Shown one piece after another: positions 1-6,000 of a stretch of 8,727 nt of DNA; position 1 is the stretch's first letter; the number at the start of each line of letters is the position of its first letter. Origin of the DNA: CAYLQD01 sp043819695. Its GTDB lineage: Bacteria > Planctomycetota > PUPC01. Where the stretch lies: positions 1 through 8,727 of the forward strand of contig JBDREM010000017.1 of assembly GCA_043819695.1 (NCBI GenBank), given 5' to 3'. The notes beneath the pieces are model-generated. The model did not search any database, had not been told where the DNA came from, and worked only from the letters and a program-made list of their open reading frames with translations. The translations under genes were made by a program, and so were the position numbers.

Positions 1-447
1 GGCCTCGACGTTCCGGGGGTCGCCCGAGCGTACCCGCGAGATCAGGCCTGAGATGCCGGAATCGGAGCCGTGCAGCCTCGTGAGCACGGCGGCCTGCGCC
101 GCTATCTTCGCGCGCACGACCTGCTTCCAGAGGCGCTTGCACGTGGGAAGCGACGCACCGACCTGGAGCGCGAGGCGTTCGGTCTGCACGAAATGGGCCT
201 GCATGGGCAGCATGATCGCAGCGGGCAGGAAGCGGCTGTCGCACGTGAGCAGGCTTGCCCCGGCCTCCGCGAGGCCGCTCACGACCGACTGGGTGAACGT
301 GACGCCGGGATGAGCTACGACGAGCGCGGCAATCTCGGGCAAAGGAACTGTCGCCGGTTCTTCACCATCCCGCTCGATCACGAGGAGGCCATTGCGCACG
401 TGGAGGTGCGCAGGGCCGTCGGAGATATCGATAATGCGCTCAATCAT
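1..447 (-). CDS. cas1: CRISPR-associated endonuclease Cas1, type II (N-terminal part, cut by window edge)
   Basis: Cas1 is the integrase that, with Cas2, inserts new spacers into the CRISPR array. The visible 149 residues start MIERIIDISDGPAHLHVRNG and form the N-terminal beta-sandwich plus the beginning of the helical catalytic domain. Near the edge is SGDPRNVEA, which matches the conserved Cas1 GDxxNxEA segment; Glu148 should be the first metal-binding catalytic glutamate. The remaining catalytic His and Asp lie beyond the window. The ATG overlaps the end of cas9 by 8 bases (ATGATTGA shares the cas9 TGA), which suggests translational coupling. A GGGGAGG at 460-466 lies 12 bases upstream and may act as ribosome binding site. 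The order cas9-cas1 on one strand fits type II-C, where cas2 and the array usually follow. Identification is firm; completeness cannot be judged. Confidence 0.95.
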   Translation of the reverse strand, partial: MIERIIDISDGPAHLHVRNGLLVIERDGEEPATVPLPEIAALVVAHPGVTFTQSVVSGLAEAGASLLTCDSRFLPAAIMLPMQAHFVQTERLALQVGASLPTCKRLWKQVVRAKIAAQAAVLTRLHGSDSGISGLISRVRSGDPRNVEA

Positions 448-3400
448 TGGCGCGGCGAACCTCCCCCAGCGGCGTGACGACCACCTTCTGACAGTTCAGT
501 TTCCGTAGCGGATCGAGGAGTCCCGTTCTCCATTCGCCCGCTGCTTTAATATCGGTTTTCTTGCGGGCGTCGTTAATGGAAATGAACTCCATCCCGATGT
601 ACTCTCTGCCCTTCTGTGTGATCCTGGAGATCGTGCGGATGATGTAGAGCCCGCGTCGGCCGTCTTCCTCGTCGATCTGGATGCTATCGCCGCCGCAAAG
701 CGAGAAGAGGAACTTCTTGCCGGGCCCGTGGTCGCGCCTGACGAGGGGCTCGCCGGCGCGGACGCGCCGGAGCGCCTCGTAGCGCGTGACGATCTCGCCG
801 TCCCACTTGACGCCGCCCCGCTTGTCTTTGACCTCGAAGACCTCGACGTGGTGGTTCGAGCCGGTCAGGACGTGGCGCTCGCGGTGCTTCTTCTTGCCGA
901 TCTTCGTGGGCTTCTCGGGCACGCGAATCCGGACGCTGTGCACGGGGATGGTCTCTCCCTTTCGGGGGCTTTTCTTGATCGTGATGCGGGGGTGGTTCGC
1001 GGGGTCGGCGAAGACCTTCTTCGGGTCCCCACCGCCCAGTTGCGCCAGTTTGTCAAGGACAAGGCTGCGGACGTTCGGGTCGACGATCTGGCCCAGGGCT
1101 TTGGCCGAGAGGCCCTCCAGCGGCTTCCGGACGTGGTGGACCAGGTGCACATTCCCATTCTCGTCTTTCTCCTCGATGGGCGGGCTGTAGATGGTTTCCT
1201 CGTGGAGCGCTCCGCCGACCTTGCGGTCGGACCGGTGCGACACGGTGATCTCGTCCACCGAGCGGCGGACGTCATCGGCGAAGCCGGCCCACGGCTGCTT
1301 GACCTTGCCGAACCGCTTGCGGCGCTCCTGAGCGGCACGCTGCGCCGCGTCGCTCAGGCGCTTGACCGCGCCGGGCGTCGTGAGCGCGACGACTACGGCG
1401 TCGACGGCGTGGTGGCGGTGGTCGTCGCGCGTCTTCACGTCGCCGTCGCCCAGGATCGCGTTCAGGCCCCACTCGCTTCGCAGGAAATACGTGACCTGGC
1501 CGCGGCTGGCCTGGACGCGGCGCTTGCCGTCCTTGTCGATCAGCCCGCCATAGAGAAGCGCGAGGTACTCGGTTGCGCGGCGAGAGGCGTCGCGCGTGTC
1601 GTTCAGTTGGTTCGACGCGAAATCGTCGATGCTCTGCACGTCCTCGGTGCAGAACCGGCGGAACTTTGCGTTCGCCGCGCTGCTCCTGAATTTCTTCACG
1701 CGGCCCAGAATCTCGGCCCAACGCTCCGCGCTCGCGCCGTACGCCTCGAACGGCGTTCGCCCCTTCTTAACGTTGCGGTTCTCCTCGTGGTAGCAGAGCG
1801 TCTTGTTGATGAACGAATTATCCAGGCAGCGGTGGAAGGGGACAATGTGCTCGACGTCGAACTGCGGCGCAGACCCGATCAGGTTGGCCATGCTGATCGT
1901 CCGGCCGGTGTACGGGCATTGCCAGTTGCACTCCTCGGCAAGGAGGATCTTTTCGACGTCGTCGCGCGACGGGTTTTGGACGCCGGCCTCGGCCGCGATC
2001 TTCGCCGCAGCCGCCTCGCGGCCCCTCTGGTTGTCACGGTTCCGCTTCGTGATGCCCTTCCGGTCGTCTCGGCTTTTCTTCAGGTCGCGCGCCAACTCGA
2101 CGCGTATGGTCTGCGGCTTGCCGTATGCGCCGATGATGCCGTTGGCGACCTTGCGGAGTTCGTTGAGCGCCCGCGCCACGATGGGGTTGCGGAGCTCGGG
2201 GAACTCGTCGGCCAGCGCCGAGAGATGGTCTTCCGGCTCGCGCGCCGCATGGTCGCCGTAGATTTCCTTCCGGGCCGTGGCGTAACGCGTGCCTTCCTCC
2301 ATCAGCGGGAGCAGCCTTGCGATGGCCTGGCGGGAGTGCTTGCAGTACCCCGGCTCGAGCTGGACCGCCGCAAGCTCCTTCGCCGCCTTTTCGTCCAGGC
2401 CCCACGCTTTGCGCGCGCGGCGCTCGAGGGTCTCCGGGTTCGCGATGCTGCGGAGGTCGTCGACGATGCGGTCGCGCTCTTCCGGTGACAGTTCGCCCCA
2501 CCGTTCGCCGAACACCTTGACCAGCTTTGCCGCCGTCGTGTTGCCCTTCAGGCTTTTCTCGCCGCCGCGCTCAAAGTTGAACTGGTGGCCCTTCAGCTTC
2601 AGGAGCGTGCGGACCTTGCCGAAGCTCATGCTGCCCTGCGTGTCGAGCGCCCCGAGGAGTTGTGAGCGCTCGTCCGGCGTGAGCGCCCGGATCTCGCCGT
2701 CGGGCGTGGTCACCTCGATGTTGTTGACGGTTTGCAGGATCCGGAACCGCTGGGCCGCGAGCAGCGCCCAGGGCGCGCGCCTGCGCGTGGGCTCGAGTTC
2801 GCAATGCCCGATCAAGTTCTTCTGGCTCTTGAGCGGCCGCTGGAAGAAAATCGCTTTGTGCAGGTTCTTCTTCAACTCCACGGTCAGCACGTCCGGGTGC
2901 GCGGCCGCCTGTGCCGACCAGATCGCCTCGAACTCGTCAACGTACATTTTCCGAGAGGTCCACCGGCTTCGGATGCGATTCTGTTCGGGATCGAGCGTCG
3001 CGAAGTATTGCCCCAGCGTCCTCGCGCCTGCTTCGGCCATCTCCTTTTCCAACTCGGCGATGCCAGCCCGGACTTTGCCCTCGTCTTCGTCCTCCTTGCG
3101 CGCCGCCTTGCGATTACTGAGGAACCCGCGTCGCTGTGCGAGGTGGTAGAGCGCGCGGCCGAGCTCGTGCGGCTCGAGCGCGTCCGTGAGCGCGCGGCTG
3201 CGGAGAAAGTACGGGAGCTGGCACAGCGCCCGCCGCTCGGGCGAGTTGTGGAGCAGGGACGCCGCGTAGCGCGCGAAGATTTGTTTGTCGAGCCCGGCCA
3301 GCGCCTTGTCGCGCCCGACCGGGTCACCGATGTCGCCCTCCGGCAGCAGCGCGGCGCGCTGCAGGAGCAGGACGATTTTCTTCAGGCGTCGCGCGCGGCG

Positions 3401-3616
3401 CTCGCCCATCCGGCGCTGCTGGCGCGCCTGGCGGCGCTTGACCCCGCGCGATTCGTCGCGCCCGCTTTGTATGTCGCCCTCGACGCCCGCCTCAAAAACC
3501 CGGACGCCCGTCTTCAGCAGCTCGACCGGCTTGCCGTTCTTCAGTCCCAGGATCGCCCAGCCAATGGAGTTGGAACCGACATCGAGACCAAGCACGTACG
3601 GCGCAGACTTTTTCAT
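440..3616 (-). CDS. cas9: CRISPR-associated endonuclease Cas9, compact type II-C
   Basis: RNA-guided double-strand DNA nuclease, the effector of the type II system. It has 1058 residues, close to Neisseria Cas9 and far shorter than the Streptococcus enzyme. Domains in order: RuvC-I (LGLDVGSNSIGW, catalytic Asp12); arginine-rich bridge helix about 58-82; helical recognition lobe about 85-495; RuvC-II (IRVELAR, Glu507); HNH about 555-630 (DVEHIVP with catalytic His590, and Asn613 in ENRN); RuvC-III (HHAVDA, His736 and Asp739). The C-terminal part, about 790-1058, should hold the wedge and PAM-interacting region. All nuclease residues are present, so the enzyme looks active. HNH carries Cys563, Cys567, Cys597 and Cys608; metal binding is possible but unproven. 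The ATG at 3616 was chosen because AAGGAG (3625-3630) sits 8 bases upstream. The frame extends 25 codons further to a TTG at 3691, but that stretch is promoter sequence. Confidence 0.97.
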   Translation of the reverse strand: MKKSAPYVLGLDVGSNSIGWAILGLKNGKPVELLKTGVRVFEAGVEGDIQSGRDESRGVKRRQARQQRRMGERRARRLKKIVLLLQRAALLPEGDIGDPVGRDKALAGLDKQIFARYAASLLHNSPERRALCQLPYFLRSRALTDALEPHELGRALYHLAQRRGFLSNRKAARKEDEDEGKVRAGIAELEKEMAEAGARTLGQYFATLDPEQNRIRSRWTSRKMYVDEFEAIWSAQAAAHPDVLTVELKKNLHKAIFFQRPLKSQKNLIGHCELEPTRRRAPWALLAAQRFRILQTVNNIEVTTPDGEIRALTPDERSQLLGALDTQGSMSFGKVRTLLKLKGHQFNFERGGEKSLKGNTTAAKLVKVFGERWGELSPEERDRIVDDLRSIANPETLERRARKAWGLDEKAAKELAAVQLEPGYCKHSRQAIARLLPLMEEGTRYATARKEIYGDHAAREPEDHLSALADEFPELRNPIVARALNELRKVANGIIGAYGKPQTIRVELARDLKKSRDDRKGITKRNRDNQRGREAAAAKIAAEAGVQNPSRDDVEKILLAEECNWQCPYTGRTISMANLIGSAPQFDVEHIVPFHRCLDNSFINKTLCYHEENRNVKKGRTPFEAYGASAERWAEILGRVKKFRSSAANAKFRRFCTEDVQSIDDFASNQLNDTRDASRRATEYLALLYGGLIDKDGKRRVQASRGQVTYFLRSEWGLNAILGDGDVKTRDDHRHHAVDAVVVALTTPGAVKRLSDAAQRAAQERRKRFGKVKQPWAGFADDVRRSVDEITVSHRSDRKVGGALHEETIYSPPIEEKDENGNVHLVHHVRKPLEGLSAKALGQIVDPNVRSLVLDKLAQLGGGDPKKVFADPANHPRITIKKSPRKGETIPVHSVRIRVPEKPTKIGKKKHRERHVLTGSNHHVEVFEVKDKRGGVKWDGEIVTRYEALRRVRAGEPLVRRDHGPGKKFLFSLCGGDSIQIDEEDGRRGLYIIRTISRITQKGREYIGMEFISINDARKKTDIKAAGEWRTGLLDPLRKLNCQKVVVTPLGEVRRAND

Positions 3617-3628
3617 CGAAAATTCTCC

Positions 3629-3659
3629 TTGACAGCCCCTTCCGGAAGAGTAGTATAAA
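3629..3659 (+). promoter_or_regulatory. Predicted promoter of the tracrRNA
   Basis: A perfect TTGACA -35 (3629-3634) is followed by TATAAA (3654-3659) with a long 19-base spacer; TAGTAT at 3651-3656 gives an alternative 16-base spacer. Transcription would start near 3663-3667, right at the 5' end of the inferred anti-repeat. The -35 shares two bases with the cas9 Shine-Dalgarno complement (3625-3630), so both elements constrain the same bases. Confidence 0.55.
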
Positions 3660-3662
3660 GGG

Positions 3663-3691
3663 AGTATACCTGAGCGGCGATTGTCCTGCAA
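3663..3691 (-). promoter_or_regulatory. Predicted sigma70-type promoter of cas9
   Basis: On the minus strand TTGCAG (3686-3691) and TATACT (3663-3668) are separated by exactly 17 bases. Transcription would start near 3656, giving a leader of about 40 nt before the cas9 ATG and including the AAGGAG ribosome binding site. The whole promoter lies inside the inferred anti-repeat part of the tracrRNA on the other strand. This is a sequence-pattern prediction. Confidence 0.6.
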
Positions 3692-3769
3692 GTCATAGTA
3701 AGGACTTTCGGTCCGTGAGTTTCCGCTCTGCGGAGCGGGCTAAGCGCGTCCCAGTGGCGCGCTTTTTTT
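3666..3769 (+). ncRNA. Probable tracrRNA of the type II-C CRISPR system
   Basis: A trans-activating RNA pairs with CRISPR repeats, allows RNase III processing and loads crRNA into Cas9. No array is visible, so pairing with a repeat cannot be tested here; the call rests on position and architecture. The segment lies directly upstream of cas9 on the opposite strand and is about 104 nt long. After a promoter comes an unstructured stretch (about 3666-3699, anti-repeat). Next is a nexus-like hairpin GGAC/GTCC (3702-3705 with 3711-3714) preceded by AA and followed by GTGAG. A perfect 6-bp hairpin CCGCTC/GAGCGG follows (3723-3728 with 3733-3738). It ends in a 7-bp terminator stem and seven T. This anti-repeat, nexus, hairpin, terminator order is the usual layout of Cas9 tracrRNAs. 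The 5' end is approximate. Confidence 0.75.
3742..3769 (+). terminator. Rho-independent terminator of the tracrRNA
   Basis: AAGCGCG (3742-3748) pairs perfectly with CGCGCTT (3758-3764) across a 9-base loop. A CC/GG pair inside the loop can lengthen the stem. Seven T follow at 3763-3769. The T run is only on the plus-strand side, so it ends rightward transcription and should not stop leftward read-through from the hydrolase gene. Confidence 0.85.
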
Positions 3770-3812
3770 ATGTGACGGGGGCGAAGGGGGGCCTCGTTGC
3801 CGCTGCGCCACG

Positions 3813-4721
3813 TCAGCGGGCGCCGAACGCTTTCTCGAAGAGTTGGCAGACGCGGCGTTCGTATTCGTCGCGGTGGAGGGATGCGGCGGCGGTGTGGCGT
3901 GCGGCGTCGACGAGCCAGAGCTCTTTGGGCTCGCGGGCGGCCTCGTGGAGTTCGCGGCTCATTTGGCAGGGGACGACGCGGTCGGCGGTGCCGTGGATGA
4001 TGAGCAGGGGGCGGGGCGAGATTGCTGCGACGTGGTCGACGGGGTCGAGCCCGGAGCGGATGAGCAGGCGCGAGAGCGGCCACGAGAAGAGGTAGGTGAG
4101 GGGGTTGGATCGCAGTGCGTGGGCGGCCTCGGCCTGGTATGAGGTGAAGGCGCTCTCGATGACGAGGCCCTTGACGCGTTTGTCGCCGGCGGCGACGACG
4201 ACGGCGATGGCTCCGCCGAGCGACTGGCCGAAGATGGCGACGCGGTCGGGGTCGACGTCTTTGCGGCTGAGGACGTAGTCGACGGCGGCTTGCGCGTCCT
4301 CGATTGTGCCTTTGCGGGCCGGGGTGCCTTCGGACTTGCCGTAGCCTCGGTAGTCGAAGACGAGGAGGTTGAATTGGCGCCGCGGGAGGAACTCGGCGAA
4401 GAGCCAGTGGGATGTCATGTTTTGTGCGTTGCCGTGGCAGTGGACGACGGTGCCCTTTGGCTTGCCGGCGGCGGGGAGGAACCAGCCGGCGAGGCGGGTG
4501 CCGTCTTTGCTTGCGAAGTGGACGGGTTCGAACTTGAGGGAGTGGTCGGCGGGGGTCGAGTAGACGTTTGCGTCGGGGTAGTAGAAGAGGTGTTCGCAGC
4601 AGCCGGCCATGGCGGCGATCGCAAGAATGATGATGAGGATCGCGGCCGCTTCGGCGGCGGCCCGGGCGGCTCGCCGCGTGCGGCTCCGCGGCCGCTCAGG
4701 TTTTTCGCGCGGCTTTGACAA
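3813..4721 (-). CDS. Membrane-anchored or lipoprotein-like alpha/beta hydrolase
   Basis: Serine hydrolase of the alpha/beta-hydrolase fold (COG1073 / BEM46-like group), probably an esterase, lipase or thioesterase; the substrate cannot be read from sequence. It has 302 residues. The N-terminus is very basic, followed by a hydrophobic segment (about 28-39) and Cys41/Cys42 after AMAG, a possible imperfect lipobox. The body then sits outside the cytoplasmic membrane. Catalytic residues: nucleophile Ser167 in GQSLGG, Asp247 in HGTADRVVP, His276 in ARHTAA; HGN at 96-98 forms the oxyanion-hole region. The only usable start before the hydrophobic segment is a TTG at 4721, which lies 26 bases inside the end of the upstream gene. 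The ribosome site is weak, so expression probably depends on coupling to that gene. No terminator follows the stop. Confidence 0.88.
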   Translation of the reverse strand: MSKPREKPERPRSRTRRAARAAAEAAAILIIILAIAAMAGCCEHLFYYPDANVYSTPADHSLKFEPVHFASKDGTRLAGWFLPAAGKPKGTVVHCHGNAQNMTSHWLFAEFLPRRQFNLLVFDYRGYGKSEGTPARKGTIEDAQAAVDYVLSRKDVDPDRVAIFGQSLGGAIAVVVAAGDKRVKGLVIESAFTSYQAEAAHALRSNPLTYLFSWPLSRLLIRSGLDPVDHVAAISPRPLLIIHGTADRVVPCQMSRELHEAAREPKELWLVDAARHTAAASLHRDEYERRVCQLFEKAFGAR

Positions 4722-5406
4722 GAAATGTCTCGATGACCTTGCGGCTCCCGGACGTGGTGTCCGGCAGCGAGATGTACGAGCACCAGTTGTCGACCTTGGT
4801 CTGGTCGACGTGCTCGACGACGCCGGCGAACTTCAGTGTTCCGGCGGGCGGCGGGAGCATGATCTCGAGCTTGAGCTTGTCCTTGATCTTGAGAGCCTTT
4901 TCGATGTTGAGGTCCATGTCCGTCGTGCCGAGGCGTTCGCAGAACCCCACGCGGAACCGGGTGAGGAGGGCTCCGCGCTTGTAGCGGACCTCGACCGGAT
5001 GTTCGAGGCGGATGATCGCTCCACGGAGCTTTTCGTGGCGCTCAGACGCGACGGCGAAGGTGAGCTTCTCGACGACGCGGTGCAGGTGAAAGGGCTGCTT
5101 GATGGCGGAGATGGCGCCGTGGGAGTAGGCCGCCATCAGCAGGTGCGTCGAGCCGACGTTGTACGAGGCGACGACCCTGACGCGCGGGTCCTTCTTGCGG
5201 AGCTGGTCGAGAGCGACGGCTGCGCTCTCCTGGCCCGAGACGAGGCGCAGCACGACGACGTCCGTGTGTGCCTTGTCGTAGTGATCGACCGCCTCGGCGT
5301 TCGTCTCACATATCTTGGTGACCTCGAACGGGGACCCCTTGACGGCAGCGAGGAATTCCTTCTGCTGGTCCTCATCGGGCTCGACGAGTATGACGTTCGC
5401 AGCCAT
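4696..5406 (-). CDS. Pseudo-receiver protein with divergent PilZ-like C-terminal domain
   Basis: Putative signalling protein of 236 residues. Residues 1 to about 120 resemble a response-regulator receiver: ILVEPDED with acidic residues 11-13, the third strand DVVVLRL, Ser81 at the Thr/Ser switch position and Lys103 in IKQPF. The position of the phosphorylated Asp is Arg54, so classical phosphotransfer should not occur. Residues about 123-236 resemble a PilZ fold (IIRLEHPVEVRY, then strands ending in GVVEHVD). The canonical RxxxR and D/NxSxxG motifs for cyclic-di-GMP are not intact, so this part is a tentative call. The ATG at 5406 was chosen: purine-rich GGAGAAG lies upstream and the promoter at 5485-5513 rules out a longer GTG start at 5484. 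It overlaps the hydrolase gene downstream by 26 bases, so the two are probably co-expressed. No DNA-binding domain is seen. Confidence 0.72.
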   Translation of the reverse strand: MAANVILVEPDEDQQKEFLAAVKGSPFEVTKICETNAEAVDHYDKAHTDVVVLRLVSGQESAAVALDQLRKKDPRVRVVASYNVGSTHLLMAAYSHGAISAIKQPFHLHRVVEKLTFAVASERHEKLRGAIIRLEHPVEVRYKRGALLTRFRVGFCERLGTTDMDLNIEKALKIKDKLKLEIMLPPPAGTLKFAGVVEHVDQTKVDNWCSYISLPDTTSGSRKVIETFLVKAARKT

Positions 5407-5484
5407 GTTCTTTTCTTCTCCCTCTGCAGGCTTCCTGTATGACGCCCGCGGGTGGGCGGCCAGGTCCGAATGGGGCGCAGCCAC

Positions 5485-5513
5485 ATACTAGCAAAGAAAC
5501 GGCCGCGTTTCAA
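5485..5513 (-). promoter_or_regulatory. Predicted promoter of the pseudo-receiver/hydrolase operon
   Basis: On the minus strand TTGAAA (5508-5513) and TAGTAT (5485-5490) are 17 bases apart. The start point would be near 5478, giving a leader of about 70 nt. The left 11-bp direct repeat of the putative insertion begins 6 bases beyond the -35. Confidence 0.55.
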
Positions 5514-5680
5514 GCCTGATGACGAAAAACCACGGTCATTCAATTGTCGGGTGTGTCTACTGGGGGCGGTTTCTGGTGAGCCCCGCAGGGGCGGCATCGG
5601 CAGCAAAGCAGGCGAGCGACGCTCGTCCGTCAGCCAGCACTCCCGGGCCGCTCGGGGAAAACCCGCGCCTCGTCCCACCG

Positions 5681-5878
5681 GCCCCGCGCAATATGGTAAT
5701 TCTCAGGAACACCTGTGCCTCAGGATTACCATGTTTCCTGACGGCGGCCCCGCGCAATATGGTAATTCTCAGGGACGCGCTTCGGAAGCACAAGCTCATC
5801 CGCCGACCGGCGGCCCCGCGCAATATGGTAATTCTCAGGAACACCTGTGCCTCAGAATTACCATGTTTCCTGCCGGCG
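5681..5878. repeat. Three tandem 66-bp repeat units, two forming long hairpins
   Basis: Units begin at 5681, 5747 and 5813, exactly 66 bp apart. All share the first 27 bases, GCCCCGCGCAATATGGTAAT followed by TCTCAGG. Units 1 and 3 are nearly identical over their full length (two differences seen). Each holds an inverted repeat: ATGGTAATTCTCAGG (5693-5707; 5825-5839) against a 15-base arm ending ATTACCAT (5718-5732; 5850-5864) around a 10-base loop. Unit 2 keeps only the first half and has an unrelated second half without the matching arm. The structure resembles dispersed palindromic (REP-like) elements more than a CRISPR array. A possible decayed fourth unit starts near 5879. Confidence 0.85.
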
Positions 5879-5908
5879 GCATTCGGATGTGGTAACGAAT
5901 CTGTTCCT

Positions 5909-6000
5909 GGGGCGTTGCCCCCCTTCGGCCGTGAGCTCAGGGCCGAAGGGCAGGCCATTGAATCTTGCCCCTTGGGGGCGGACGAAACGCCGTGCCGTCC
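5909..6000. other. Cluster of GC-rich hairpins in the intergenic region
   Basis: Several inverted repeats follow each other. GGGGC/GCCCC lies at 5909-5913 and 5917-5921. CCCTTCGGCC (5921-5930) is matched perfectly by GGCCGAAGGG (5941-5950) around a 10-base loop. GCCCC/GGGGC is at 5967-5971 and 5975-5979. GGACG/CGTCC is at 5980-5984 and 5996-6000, and can compete with GGCG/CGCC (5977-5980, 5988-5991). No T run follows, so these are not ordinary terminators. Function unknown; the cluster may be part of the putative insertion. Confidence 0.6.

Noticed and set aside
70..477. Plus-strand open frame of 135 codons at the left edge
   Set aside because: Antisense to cas1, which is supported by its conserved GDPRNVEA segment.
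728..2488. Long plus-strand open frame of 586 codons
   Set aside because: It lies entirely antisense to cas9, whose motifs are unmistakable. GC-rich codon use leaves the opposite strand open; the translation is a low-complexity mix without recognisable domains.
2732..3658. Plus-strand open frame of 308 codons opposite the cas9 start
   Set aside because: Shadow of the cas9 N-terminal region; no domain or ribosome site.
5404..5484. Longer GTG start for the pseudo-receiver gene at 5484
   Set aside because: It lies at the edge of the predicted -10 box, before the expected transcript start, and the added residues are not receiver-like; the ATG at 5406 fits the domain start.
5681..5878. CRISPR array for the neighbouring Cas9 (66-bp period equals 36 plus 30)
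   Set aside because: The shared core is 27 to 29 bases rather than 36, two of the three intervening segments are nearly identical and pair with the core, and the core is not complementary to the inferred anti-repeat at 3666-3699.
5921..5950. Perfect 10-bp hairpin as a transcription terminator
   Set aside because: No T run follows on either strand and no gene ends nearby: both flanking genes are transcribed away from it.
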